DNA from: Neolentinus lepideus HHB14362 ss-1
Lineage: Eukaryota > Basidiomycota > Agaricomycetes > Gloeophyllales > Gloeophyllaceae
NCBI GenBank assembly: GCA_001632425.1
Contig: KV425551.1
Span: 1 to 64,000 of the forward strand
DNA length: 64,000 bases
Reading direction: 5' to 3'
Shown here: in pieces, positions 27,275-38,485 of the stretch
How the letters are laid out: each line of letters begins with the position of its first letter
How positions within the stretch are numbered: position 1 is the stretch's first letter
Program-made: the position numbers and the translations under genes
Notes under the pieces: generated by a model
Told to the model about the DNA's origin: nothing
The model's input: the letters and a program-made list of their open reading frames with translations, nothing else
Databases searched by the model: none

Positions 27275-30200
27275 TCAGCCTACCCTCGTAAGACTATCCA
27301 GTTCAATGAACATTACCTCATCTCCCAATACTTCCTTCTGCGCCATAACATCCCACAGGAATTCTTGCCGGTGCCCGGCTAGCAAGCCAGTCCCCTTCTC
27401 CGTGTTCGCATCCGCGGCGTCCGCGAAGCCCATGCCAAATGCCAGCACAGGCGCCGCCGATGCACTATCCGTTTCAAACGGATCCTCACCATCGTCCAAG
27501 ATTTTCAGCGTCTCAATCGCCCTGCGCGCGCTGACAGTGAACCACACGCGCGTCTGGTCATGCCACGTCATGAACACCTTCACCAGCCGGCTCAGCACCT
27601 TCGACAGGCCGAGCCGCCGGTCCGTTTTCGCGCGCTTCTTCATCTCGGGCGGCGCCATGAACGCGATGCAGTACAGCGCGAGCAGCGTCTTCTCTGCGTA
27701 GCTCAGCCAAAACTCCGAGTCGCGGTTGAACAGCTGGTAGTCCTCGTTCGTCACGGGCAGCCTGTGCACGAGCGCTTCCAAAAGACACCACAGCCAGTGT
27801 TGCGGGACGGCAACGGCGAGCACGCCGCGGTTGAAGTCGCGGACGAAGATCCTCGTCATCACGTCCAGTGCAAGGTCCACTGTGGACGACGGCTTCGGGC
27901 TTCCTCTTGGTGGTTCACCAGCCTGCCGCACCCAGGTCATCGGTGCGACAGCCTCAGTTGGGTCTACCAAAAACGAAGACAGTAGCTCATATACCCTTCT
28001 CGCATTGAGCAGCTCCTGCTTTGTCGGAGTCCCATTCGGACTAAGATGAACGAAGGCACCAGTACCGAGAAGTATGTTGACCACGTCTTTGCGTACAGTC
28101 ACCAGATCGCTCAGCGTAAGCGCAGAGGACGCAGCCCTCAACCGCTTCTCCCCGCGCACCAAGCCACATATTCGCAGGAACAAGCTGAACATCCGTGTAT
28201 GCTCCGCAAGCCACTTGACATTATCGCCAGCCTGCGACATATTCCGGTATATATTGACAATAGTCAGGATAACATCCCCCGGCCTTTGCCGCGGGCCCTT
28301 GCCATCGTCCTTCGCTCCCTGCACGGGCACGAGCGCCGCAAACGGCTGTGACCCGTCCGACTGCGCACGCTTCACCAAGTCACGGTGTGATACGATCCGT
28401 ACGCCCTCGTCAGGCAAAGCCTCGTCCTCGGCGTCGGGCTGGCCCTCGAATGCCATCTCCTCGAGCAGGTCCAGGGTCTCGTCCACCAGATCCGGGACCT
28501 GATATATCGGAAATCCAGTCGTTGCCGTCTGTCCGCGCATAATCGACAGAATCGTCAGCGTCGTCAAAGCATACGACAGCTCCATCGTCAACCTTGAGCG
28601 GAGGGACATCGTGAGCGCCTCGATATCCACGTTGCCCCACTCGTGTATCTCGCGTATCCCGTGCCCGCGCGCGGTGCGCATTGCTAGCTGGTCTTCGATG
28701 AGCTTCAGATCGCGCCCGCCGTGCGTCTCCAGCTCGCGCCGATAGGGCACGTACTCGATCTTCCGCCGCGAGGGCTGTTGGCGCGGTCGTGCCATCCCTG
28801 CAGAGCTCGTAGAGCTCGTTGATGGCACGGGTGTCTGCAAGCGCCGAGTCGAGGACAAATATTAGTAGCCCGGAAGTGGAGTTAATTAGCAGCGTTTACT
28901 AATATAAGCGCTGGGACTTACCGAATGCGAGTCTGTAGCTTCCGGACCCACTACACAGGCACGTTAGACATCAAAGCAGGAGAAGCCAGATACCCCAAAC
29001 TAACCTGTCTTTTGCCTCGCACGCTTCCCGTCGAGCTCCTCCACCTCACGCATCTTCCTCTTCCGGGTTTCGGTGTCGCTGTCAAAGTCGGACCCAGAGA
29101 AGCTGACGTCGAGCGATTGGCTGACAGAGGGGAATGTGGCAGTCGGCTGAGGGAACTGTTGTGGCAGGCCACTGCTAGCAGACAAGGCGTCCGAGGACGA
29201 CATCACGCTTAGACTGGGGCGGCCATCTGGGGGCTGCATCGGCGTCGCGCTCTGCGGTGGCTGCGACGGCTGGCGAGGTGTGTGCGGCATCCCTTGGCCT
29301 GCCATGAAACCGCTTGCAGATGGGTGCGGTGGGCTGCCCGCAGGACCGGTGGGTTGCTGGCCCATCATGGCCATCATGTTCATGCCCATGTTCATACTTG
29401 AGCCCGACGGCATCGCGTTCATGTGCGCGGGGAGTCCGGACTGGGAGGGCATGCCCATGCCTGGCTGGGACATCCGCCCTGGCTGGCTGGTCATGCTGGG
29501 TGGGGGGACGCGCCCTTGGTTGTGCGCTTGCGCTTGCGCGGCGGCGGTCATGAACCCGCGCTGCTGCTGGGCCTGCACGTTCCGCTTGTAGACATCGTCA
29601 AAGGCGGAGAAGAGAGCGTTGTAGTACTGCGCGAGGATCGGGGCGACGAGCTGCGGGCCCGTCGGAGAGGGGACTTGATCGGGAAGACCGAGATAAGACA
29701 CGGCGGTTGGCCAGCCGTTCTGCTCGTTTAGCTTGGGAGGGAGTATTAGATAGGAAATGTAGCTAGGACATGTACGGGCGTACCTTTTGCGCGCCGCCTG
29801 CGCCGTTGACTAGTGTCCATAGCCGAAACAAGTCAACTTCCTTCCCGGCCACGCGAATAAGCCCCGCGTCACTTTGGGATATATCAAGGGCCTTCCAGGG
29901 CGAAGTAGTGGGGTCATATGTCGCGGACGGGATGCCAGTAAGGGTGGGGGGCAAGGGTGCGTTGCGGTGGTTGTGAACTTGGGCGAGAGAGACGAGGAAA
30001 TTGCGGCGTTTTGCCTGCTGCTGTTGCTGGAGCATAAGGGCTGGATTGGCGGGTGGCGGGTGGGTGATTTTGAGATCCGGAGACTGTGGAAAGGGGTGGG
30101 GATGGGGCTGTGCCTGGATGTTGTAGTCGTGACCATTGAATGATAGGTTCGGGTCGTTCTGCTGGGCTAACGAAGATGTTCCGAGAAATGGAACCGAGGT

Positions 30201-30419
30201 TCCGCCAGGCGCAGACCGGTTACTCATTTTCGCCAGGTTTGCTGCATTCAGCGCCGCCATTTGTTTCGCGGCAGCCGAGGGATCCAGACTATACAGCTGC
30301 CCGCCCTCCTGACCCCCGGCCTGCAGAAACGGGACTCCCGTTTGCCGTGTCTGCTGCCCATTCTGCGGACTGTACCTGCTCAGCGACACACACGGCGAAA
30401 AACAAATAACTTACATCAT
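27275..30419 (-). CDS. SWI1: SWI/SNF complex ARID subunit (SWI1-like)
   Basis: Five exons on the minus strand (30419-30415, 30375-29784, 29731-29005, 28950-28922, 28834-27275) give 970 residues. A Gln/Pro-rich N-terminus leads to an ARID DNA-binding domain around residues 160-240, with VDLFRLWTLVNGAGGAQKLNE, WPTAVSYLGLP and APILAQYYNALF. A Gln/Met/Pro-rich stretch and a basic RKRKMREVEELDGKRARQK follow. A helical C-terminal region includes DLKLIEDQLAMRTARGHG. This order is that of fungal Swi1, which targets SWI/SNF to DNA. The first coding exon is only five bases (ATG-AT) and is inferred from a GTAAGT donor. The next in-frame ATG would cost part of the N-terminus. The ARID exon uses an AAG acceptor. 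Confidence 0.87.
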
Positions 30420-30553
30420 GCCTGCCGTTTGGATGCACCCAGATACCGCACTGAGAACGTGCCAAGTTGCAGTGGCGCGACACCCCACAAGTCTGCTCAC
30501 GTGTCGCTGTCCGATACCCTCGGGCGCTTCTGCTACCTCCTTTCGTGTTGAAA

Positions 30554-30576
30554 GCAGCAGGCATCATGCCTGCTGC
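30554..30576. repeat. 23-base palindrome in the SWI1/DUF1764 divergent promoter
   Basis: Perfect 11-base arms (30554-30564 and 30566-30576, GCAGCAGGCAT and ATGCCTGCTGC) flank one central C. The 12-mer CATCATGCCTGC inside it recurs at 30414-30425, overlapping the SWI1 start codon. It lies in the 317-base space between two divergent genes. Confidence 0.75.
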
Positions 30577-30736
30577 CTTTTCGTTCTCATGTCACGCAGC
30601 TCAATTCCCCGTTCCGACGTCGTATTTTCAGAGCATCGCAATAACCGACGATGTTATTTAAGCGCCCAAATACACGTGACCATTTCCTGCAAATTTCTGG
30701 CTTGCAGTCACCGCTCAACTACATGTCTCTGACTCC

Positions 30737-31360
30737 ATGGCCAAGTCTGAGATAGACGACATCTTTGCCGCCAAAGGCAAGGCCAAGCCTGACCGTCTAG
30801 CAGCGTCTTCGTCCGCCGTGCAGGAGAAGAAGAAGAAAAAGAAGAAAAAATCCAAGGATGCTGCAAAGGCCGATGAACCTCCGGCGGATGATGACGATAC
30901 ATCCAAGTCGTCATCAAAACGTCGTATCCCCGAGACAGTCGTGGATACCTCGGCCAAGCTGGAGGCACAACCAGCAAAGCGGGCCAAGGTCGAGAAAACT
31001 GCAGGCCCTTCCGACGCGCCCAAGAAAAAAAAGACAAAGAAGGAAGACAAGGATGAAGAAACAGAGTTTCGAGAATCTAGAGGGACGGGTCCACGTGTGT
31101 TCTCCTCTTACCCTTTCGCCTCTTTTTTCTTTGCCAATTGGTCGATGCAGGTCGGAGAACGGAGGAGGGTTTTGCCATCTATAAAGAAGACGAACTGGGG
31201 ATGTCGCATGAAGGCGGAGGCGCGTCGAATGTGTTCGTCTTGCCGTTCGACAGCTCAATCCCGTTGCAGATACACCACTATGTCCTTTCGACTGTGAATG
31301 CTGTATGTTCATCTTTATCCTCCCTTCCAACTCATCTAATCCCTCGTCTTAGGCTTCTAA
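30737..31360 (+). CDS. DUF1764 family protein
   Basis: Four exons (30737-31088, 31151-31219, 31270-31302, 31353-31360) encode 153 residues. The N-terminus (KSEIDDIFAAKG) and the C-terminus (RRTEEGFAIYKEDELG, then GGDTPLCPFDCECCF) are hallmarks of the conserved eukaryotic DUF1764 family. Between them lie Lys-rich, probably nuclear or nucleolar, low-complexity stretches. The second intron starts with GC instead of GT (31220-31269, 50 bases). Only that splice gives the conserved Cys-rich ending. The last exon is eight bases (TGC completion, Phe, stop). The function of the family is unknown to me. Confidence 0.9.
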
Positions 31361-32075
31361 CATCACAACTGTATCTATACGTATACCCAATGTATCACTG
31401 TCATACCACACCCCCCACCTCCGACCCAGCTCGATTTCTCGTACATATACGTTAGTCCCTCGCGTCGGCTCAATCGAAGCCTCCCATGCCGAATATCCAC
31501 GGCTTGCGGAGGTCAATGTGTAGCCAAAATCGACCCTTCCTCCTCCTTTCAGCTCCCTTTGCAGCGTCTCACTCGAATGGGGTTTTGTATGCGAAACGCA
31601 TCCGGGGGCATACACGCTCCGCGTTCATCATGATGTGGCACTATCGCGCGGACCCGATATCAGATTACCCGTGCGTTCGATACGGGTATTTGGGGATCGG
31701 GTTGCTCGATTGTGTCTCTATCATCATTTCTCTTTACCTGGCTTTATGGTACCCTCTTGCACCACTTATGGGGCAACGAGGTCAAACTAGAAGCCTAAAT
31801 CGTCTCGCCGGACAGGTTAATGTGAATTGTAGTGCTTTTGATGTATCAACTTGTGATTGAAGGCATGTAGTGTTGTTCCGGTACATTATAATCATATGCG
31901 CAGCAATATAATGTCCAAGGTAGCTTGATGCACAAAATGTCCATGTCAGGGCCGAGTTCGATCACAAGCCCGAAGCAGTACTTGTTTTGTGAAAGGCTGT
32001 GGCTGATGGAGTGCAGAGAATATCACGTCCGCGCATCTGTCTTACTTCTAACCACCACTACCAAACCCCGTGAAG
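31361..32075. other. Intergenic region, no supported gene
   Basis: Open frames on both strands (for example 31486-31860 plus, 31349-31615 minus) lack known domains. The minus one also lacks an ATG. It contains the alpha-arrestin upstream region. Confidence 0.4.
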
Positions 32076-34130
32076 ATGGCCAGCCCAGACAACCCGCCGC
32101 TCTACTCTGTCGAAGAACCCTCAGCAACTGCGGTCGACGGGAGCGGCCCGCAGATCCTCATCGTCCCCATCTCGAACTCGAACTCAGTGCAGTTCCAGAA
32201 AGGGTTTCTGGGCGCGGACGGAGAGACCGCCGCGGTGGAGGGCGAGCTGCTGATGAAGGGCATCGGCGCGGGGAGATGGGAGAAGGTGTCTGTACCCGCT
32301 ACACTCTTACCCTAGCTAACGCGATTCTGATATGTTTGTGTTTTTGGGTCAACAAGGACCGTGTCTTTGCGTAGTACCGAGACGGCGTTTGGCAGCACTA
32401 TTGAGCTGGGCGCGAGGGAGATCACGCTACTCGAGTCGAGCAGCGTGCCCGACTCGCAGTGGCCGTCGTCCATACCCTTTGCGGTCCCGCTCACTGCCGA
32501 TGCGCCCCAATGCGTGCACACCCCGCACTCGTCCCTCTCCTACACCCTCACCTCAACCTTACACTCCGCAACATCCTCCCAACCCAACATTGTCAAGTCC
32601 TTGACCATTCACACGCGGCGGTACACTCCGCACACCCTCCAGCTCGAGCTGGCTCCGAGGACCGTGAAAGCGGACCTGCCGACGCCCGTGGAGGTGCAGG
32701 TCCCCCGCACGCGGTATAAGGCGGGGGAACCTATCCCGTTGTACGTCACCGTTCCCCCGCCGACGAGGGAGCTCGTGGTGGATCTGGGATTGAGGCTGAG
32801 GAACGTGAAGGCGGAGCTGGTGAGGATTGTCAAGGTCCTCCAGCCGGGGAACGACGATGCTCAGGACAGTACGGACGAAGAAGATGACGAGGACGGGGAA
32901 GGAGAGTCTGACCCTTCCACGGACAAGAGTACACAGGCAGACGCTCCGACGACGTCTGATCGCGGAGCGCCGTATCGAGGGTCCATGCACAAAACCGTCA
33001 TCGCAAAATCCGGCGCCCCTTGTCGCTTCCATTCCACCCGCCCCATCCGTCTCCGCTTGATCCTGCACCACGCACACACGTATACCTCGAGCTCTCCGTC
33101 GCAAACCTCTTCCGACCTCGCCGCAGGCTTCGACACCGACGCCGCCTGCGCGTCCATCACGCAGGCCACCCTCCTGCACTCCGTCTCGTTCCGCCTGCGG
33201 ACCCAGGTCGCCTTCGTCGATATGTCGACGCACACCGAGCGCGTGTCGACCATGTCTATACCTATCACCCTGCTACCGCCGTCGGCGCCCCTGCCGGAGG
33301 TGGACGACGCGATCAGCGATCAGTATCATAAGAAACATGATCGCCCGCCGGCGAGGACGGTGAGGCTAGACGACACGGACGACCATGCGCCGGGGTACGA
33401 TGTTGGCGTCGCTGGGCCAAGTGGGTTATCCGCCGGTGCTCCGCCGCCGTTCGAGGAGCGCGAGGCGCCCCCACCATTTTTCTCGACTGAAGCAGAGGCA
33501 TCGACGTCTAGTAGACTGCCTACTTTCCTAGAGTCCGAGCGCGATTTGTTCGTCGCGCCGATGGACGATGACCCGTCGCTGTCACCTTTGCTAGCACCGC
33601 CGATTCCTGAAGTATTCCCTGGAGAAGGGACGCTCTTTGGTTTTTCACCTTCCGAGCAGTTTGATGGCCATGCAGAGGATCTAAGACGACCACATAGTCC
33701 GCCGCCTACTATGGAGGAGGCCAGTAGAGATCCTGATGTTACTGGCTTGACTGTACTTGAAGAGCCCGAACGGGCGATGGAGGCTTTGGGGCTGGCTCTC
33801 GAACAACACGAAGAAGCATCAAGAGGAGAACTTCCGCCGCCGCCACCGCCAGCGCTCGACGACCCCTCAGATCCCCCGCCATCCATTGATTCCGACTACA
33901 GATCTGCTGCCATCCCGACACAGGATGGTCCTCGCTCGCATTCAGCTGTACCAACATATGAACACCCTCCTCCGGGCTTAGGCAATACACCGGCGACTGC
34001 TGTCAGCACCAATACACCGGCGACAGACGAGCATGCACCACCTCCGTACCTCGTTCCCGAGAATGTTGCCGGGAATGAGCACACTACTGGTCCTCCACCT
34101 TACATCGATGTCATGCCTGACCAGCACTAA
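32076..34130 (+). CDS. Alpha-arrestin-like protein with PPxY motifs
   Basis: Two exons (32076-32287 and 32357-34130) give 661 residues. The first 330 residues have arrestin-like beta-sandwich sequence, including ILIVPISNSNSVQFQKGFLG, EGELLMKG, SSIPFAVPL, LSYTLTSTLHSA and VRTRYKAGEPIPLYV-like elements. An acidic, Ser/Asp-rich loop interrupts it around residues 245-275. The C-terminal half is Pro-rich and disordered. Three PPxY motifs are seen: PPLY at residues 7-10, and PPPY twice near the end. In fungi, alpha-arrestins recruit the Rsp5/Nedd4 ubiquitin ligase to membrane transporters through such motifs. The assignment to arrestins rests on pattern and is less certain than for the housekeeping genes. 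Confidence 0.75.
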
Positions 34131-34385
34131 TAGCGTAAACCACTGTCCACTGTATCTGATATAGATATCCGCTGTACCCCTAAGTGTACAACAAAAACTG
34201 GGTACGAGTAGGAAAGCGACCAGGCTAGACCTCAGTCAATAAAAAAATACAATTAAAAGATAATATGGAAAAGATCATATGTAGCGCGAACTAAAACCGG
34301 TCAGACCGATGTACCAGTGGGGGCATGACATTCATGAAAATGATGAAGATATACCAAGATATATGACGAAGGAGCAGCGATGTGT

Positions 34386-35487
34386 CTAACAATTGCAAGC
34401 GTCTTTTCCCTTGGCACCATTCTCTTCAAGACTTACGCCGCCCTCCTGTGCAGCACCTGACCGGCCGGCAGCACCTGGACGGCCCGTACCACGCGACGAT
34501 GCCAAGATGTGCTCAATCGGAATCTTCTTCGCTGTATCGCCACATAGTGAACAAACCGATTTCAATAGCGCGCCGCAGTGTGGTACGTACCAATCTCGGT
34601 GAAGATCTCGACGACGCCCTCGCCAGTCTTAGCACTGGTCTCGAAGAACAGCAGACCCGCCTCCTTCGCATATGCCTCTGCCTCATCTCGAGGAACTTGC
34701 CTTAAGCTTTCCGGTTGCTCGCCGGGTGCGGCAGCCTCTCCAGGTGTCGCAGTCGCATCGTCAGCCTCATCCTCCGATTCAGGCATTGAGGTAGCACCAG
34801 ATGACGATGATGACGGCTGCACTAAGTCGAGCTTGTTGCCCGCCAGAGCAATGACGATATTCGGGTTGGCTTGCCGTTGCAGCTCCTTCACCCACGACTT
34901 CGCCTTCTCTAAGCTGGACGCTTTGGTCACGTCATAAACTACTACCGCGGCCTGTGCGTTGCGGTAATACATAGGCTATATACAACATACATCATAAGCA
35001 AGCAAGTGCATTAGAATGTGGAATTTGACGATGATCAAACTGGGACTCACAGCCAAGGAATGGAAACGCTCCTGACCCGCCGTGTCCCATATTTCATAGC
35101 GCAGAACACGGTCCTCAAGCCGGCATTTCTGAGTCAGGAAAGCAGCACCGATCGTCGGCTCCTTGTTGGCTTGGAACTCATTGGAGACCTGACGAGCATT
35201 ATATTAGATATCCGGTATGTGGAAGACGTGGCGAGAACTCACGAATCGCAGTACTATCGACGACTTCCCCACAGCGGCCTCGCCTGGATAAATAATACAA
35301 GATCAGCAATGATCCCAGTCAATCTCCTATAAGACAGATAGCCAGATGCGCGTTGTACACTTCGCGCAATCAACAGACGGCTCTCCCGATGCAAAAGAGA
35401 TAGACAAGTACAAGAAGAAACTCTCACCTAAGAGGACGAGCTTGACTTGCACAGATTTGTCGGCAGCTCCAGAGCCTGATTCAGCCA
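34386..35487 (-). CDS. VPS21: Rab5-type small GTPase (Ypt5/Vps21)
   Basis: Several exons on the minus strand join into roughly 260-275 residues. Visible GTPase motifs are [17 protein letters not shown] (P-loop), a Rab5-type switch region ([11 protein letters not shown]), [14 protein letters not shown] and [15 protein letters not shown] follows, and the C-terminal CNC is for geranylgeranylation. Rab5 proteins drive early endosome fusion. An insert of roughly 45 residues rich in Ser, Glu, Asp and Ala (about QPSSSSSG to QPESLRQV) separates NKLDL from the helix before SAK. Animal Rab5 lacks it. I believe other basidiomycete Rab5 proteins have a similar insert, but that is from memory. Confidence 0.92.
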
Positions 35488-35724
35488 TTAGGTCCAGTAG
35501 AAGCGGAAGCAAGATACGACTGGAAAGAGAGAGATGATGGAAAGGGACAAGGCGCTTGTGGGTACATTTCCGAGATTACGTACCGGCACGAAACTTTGCC
35601 CAAAACGGGAATCGTGGCGCAGTCCTTGCCCGAGCCGCCAACTGCGGTACACGGTAAGATCGAACACTTGCAAATAAATTCTAGAAGGTTTATATATTAC
35701 AGATGAGGCCGTACATATATAATG

Positions 35725-37942
35725 TTAATATTGCACAGAAGGTGTTGCAGGCAACTCGTAGAACGGCCGAAGTTCATCGCAGGTCACAAATACGCCATCA
35801 TCAATCTCTACCCACTGTCCGAGCGAGAACACTGTCGGACACTCGAAACGAACCGGAGCATACCCAGAGGAGCCACCCATTGATGTAGAAGGAGAACCTG
35901 CGCTACCCATAGATGGAGAAGATCCAGTGCCGCTCATCGGAGGTGCAGGCGTGTCCGATGACGAGGGTAAGGAAGCAGGATCAGAATCAGAATTACCAGT
36001 ATTCGTAACGTTCGGAGAGATGCTGGGTTGATCGAGTTGTGGGGACCCGAAGATATCCCAAAGAATAGACTGATCGCGGTCAGCTGCCGTATACGACTTG
36101 AGACGGGAAGAGGGTGAGTTCGAAGGAACTTTGGGTTGATCGTAGAACCAGAAGGGCTGACTCCGATATTTGGGCATAGATCTTTGAAGGAACGCAGCAT
36201 ACTTTCCGATGGGGTCGCCATATATTGCTGCGACAGCTGCCACATGAGGTGCGAGTTCGGTGATGTCTTCTTCTTTGGGGTCCTGCGCCATAGCATAATC
36301 GACTGCTGTTTGTATGGTTGCACCGTAGTTTGACTTGGCTCTCCAGAAGTTTAGACCCAACTCGTCCCCGAGCTTTGCGTTTGTCTATGGCGCAATCGGA
36401 GTCAGCATAGTATATTGACACTCGAAACAACTCACTCACGATCATGGCTTCCAAGTTAAAGCAGCGATAATGAAAAGGGCGAGTCCTAACGGCCTCGAAC
36501 GGCTGCTCACCGGACACCGCTATCTGGTCTAAGAAGGTGGTATTGAAGTATCTTTGCAGAACGTCCGCGGCACCGCCTAGGTCTCCCATGAAAACTTTCG
36601 AGACGGCCAGTTGATTGAAATAGAAGGTGGCATGATTACTACCATATACTGAGTAAGTTGAATGAGAAGACGTAGCACAGGAAGACGTACTTTGGTTTGG
36701 TTGCGACTTCTTTCCCCAGACTGCTCGTCTGCAGCCACGATTGATACTTACCCATCCACTGTCTCATTCCTGAATGCTTGTCACGCGTCCAATCAGGACT
36801 GCGAGAATATATCATGATAGCAATAGCGTTCACGACCTTCACCATGCCACGCAAGTCGAGGATACCCGTAAAAGTGCCTATTTGTCCTTGTGGGCCAGGA
36901 CCGCGCACCAATTGTCCAAAGTTGACGTTGGGGTTGATGGCTGTGGCCGGATCGAGAAAGAACGTATAGAGAAACTCAGCAGTCTGTTGCGAATAGGCCG
37001 AATCGCCTTCTTTAAGGACGGAGGCAGTGGCACCATACAGAACAGCCTGGGACATGTGCACCATAGACTTGGAGCCCGTCAAATTAGTAACGTCCGGGTT
37101 GACCTTGCCATCACGAGCGATATAAGGACATGTTGTCCACGCTAGACGATGACAGCATCAGATAGCGTCAGTGGTAGATGATATCTCACGTACTAGCACT
37201 AGGCGGCATTTGACTGGTGGGGGACGGTGTACATTTGGGAGCAGCTGTTCGCTTGTGGGGTTTCTTGTCGCCATTGTCGTCGCTGGTGGCGGGAATGGCT
37301 CTTCCCATGATGTCGTCGACGCTGAGGCCCGATCGACGTACACGTGCCAGTCTATTCCGTTGGCCGAAGGAATAAGAACCATTAGACGAGTCACCCATGG
37401 ACGAATGGGAGAAGTTCCCCGAGGTGCCATCCTCAGGATCCGACGTCTCATTGAACAGGAACTCATCGGCACCTCTCGATGTCTTTCCACCACACCAGTT
37501 GCAGTATGGCCAGTGACTAGAATAGCATCAGCTTAGCTCACACCATCCCGCAAGTCCCACTCACTAGGGGGCCCAGCTTAGGTAGTCATGCGGGTTGCCG
37601 TTCGGCGGCAGCATGCCCTGAGTATGAGTGACCGCTAAATATATGATCAGTCACAGGTGTCCCACAGGCACGCGCGTCGCTGGAGACTCACTCCAAGGAC
37701 CTTCTTGGGCAGTCGAATGCGCTCCGGTCGCGATGCTTTGTCTAGCATCAGAAGTCACAGGACTGCTACGCGCAGAATCATCGAAGAGGTATTCCAGATA
37801 TACCCAGTCGTTCGGGTCAGCGGCTGCGAGAGTCATCAGGGTCCGCAATATTAACATGAAAGGACGACGATACAATACCTTTGATTGAAGAAAGCAACGC
37901 CATGATCGAGACGGCCGCTACTACCACTCGGATGATCGACAT
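35725..37942 (-). CDS. Secreted alginate-lyase-family protein (PF05426-like)
   Basis: About seven exons on the minus strand join into roughly 630 residues. A signal peptide (IIRVVVAAVSIMALLSS) precedes ADPNDWVYLEYLF. Family motifs are HDYLSWAPYHWPYCNWC, CPYIARDGKVNPDVTNL, the SNHATFYFNQLA segment with the Asn-His pair, and RPFHYRCFNLEAM. In bacterial PL5 enzymes, Asn-His, Arg and Tyr in such positions are catalytic, and all have candidates here. A Ser/Gly-rich insert separates the Trp-rich motif from CPYIARDG, and a Ser/Pro/Gly-rich region lies near the C-terminus. The substrate is probably an acidic polysaccharide such as a polyuronate. True alginate specificity is not implied. Confidence 0.85.
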
Positions 37943-38485
37943 GTTGGCAGATTAATAGTGGATAATATAGCCAGAGGGATATAACGAGTATAAAAGTCTT
38001 AACGACAGGACAGAGTACCGGCCTCAATTGGAGGAAACAGAGCTCGTGCATCTGAAGTCTTTAAAGGCATCGGCAAGGGGGCTGACCTGAGACTGACAGG
38101 CTTCGTAGTCCTCTCTCCAACACCAGACGCCCAAGATCTGTAACTTCCGTTCGTTGACCGCCGGCGGCTGTCTTATACAGGCTGGGAGTATCGGCGCCTG
38201 GGTCTTTAGTGGTTCTCCTCGGAAAGACATTATGGCCACCAGCGCTAGGATGTCTCAAAAGTCAAGGTAGCTAGGTTGATCACCGCGAATTCCAAGGACG
38301 AGCAGCCACGTGACGCAGGATTACCCTAAATAGCAGGAGTATGCACTAGAGTACTCTAGCGGATGTGTGATTGTGGCCAAGAAGCAACTACGGATTGAGA
38401 ATATCATAGAACTAGTATGTGGTATGGCACTAGATATCCCGCCGATGCCCCTCCCGAATAAAACCAGAAATGGATAGATGTGTTA

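Noticed and set aside
27306..28640. Long antisense open frames over the SWI1-like gene
   Set aside because: They are shadows of a GC-rich coding exon. The minus frame continues across spliced exons and has ARID and Swi1-like sequence.
31220..31302. Loss of the conserved cysteines in the DUF1764 protein
   Set aside because: The Cys-less reading arises from unspliced intron sequence. The cysteines lie in the next exon after a GC-AG intron.
31349..31860. Open frames on both strands between DUF1764 and the arrestin gene
   Set aside because: The minus frame lacks an ATG, the plus frame overlaps no splice-supported exons, and neither has a known domain.
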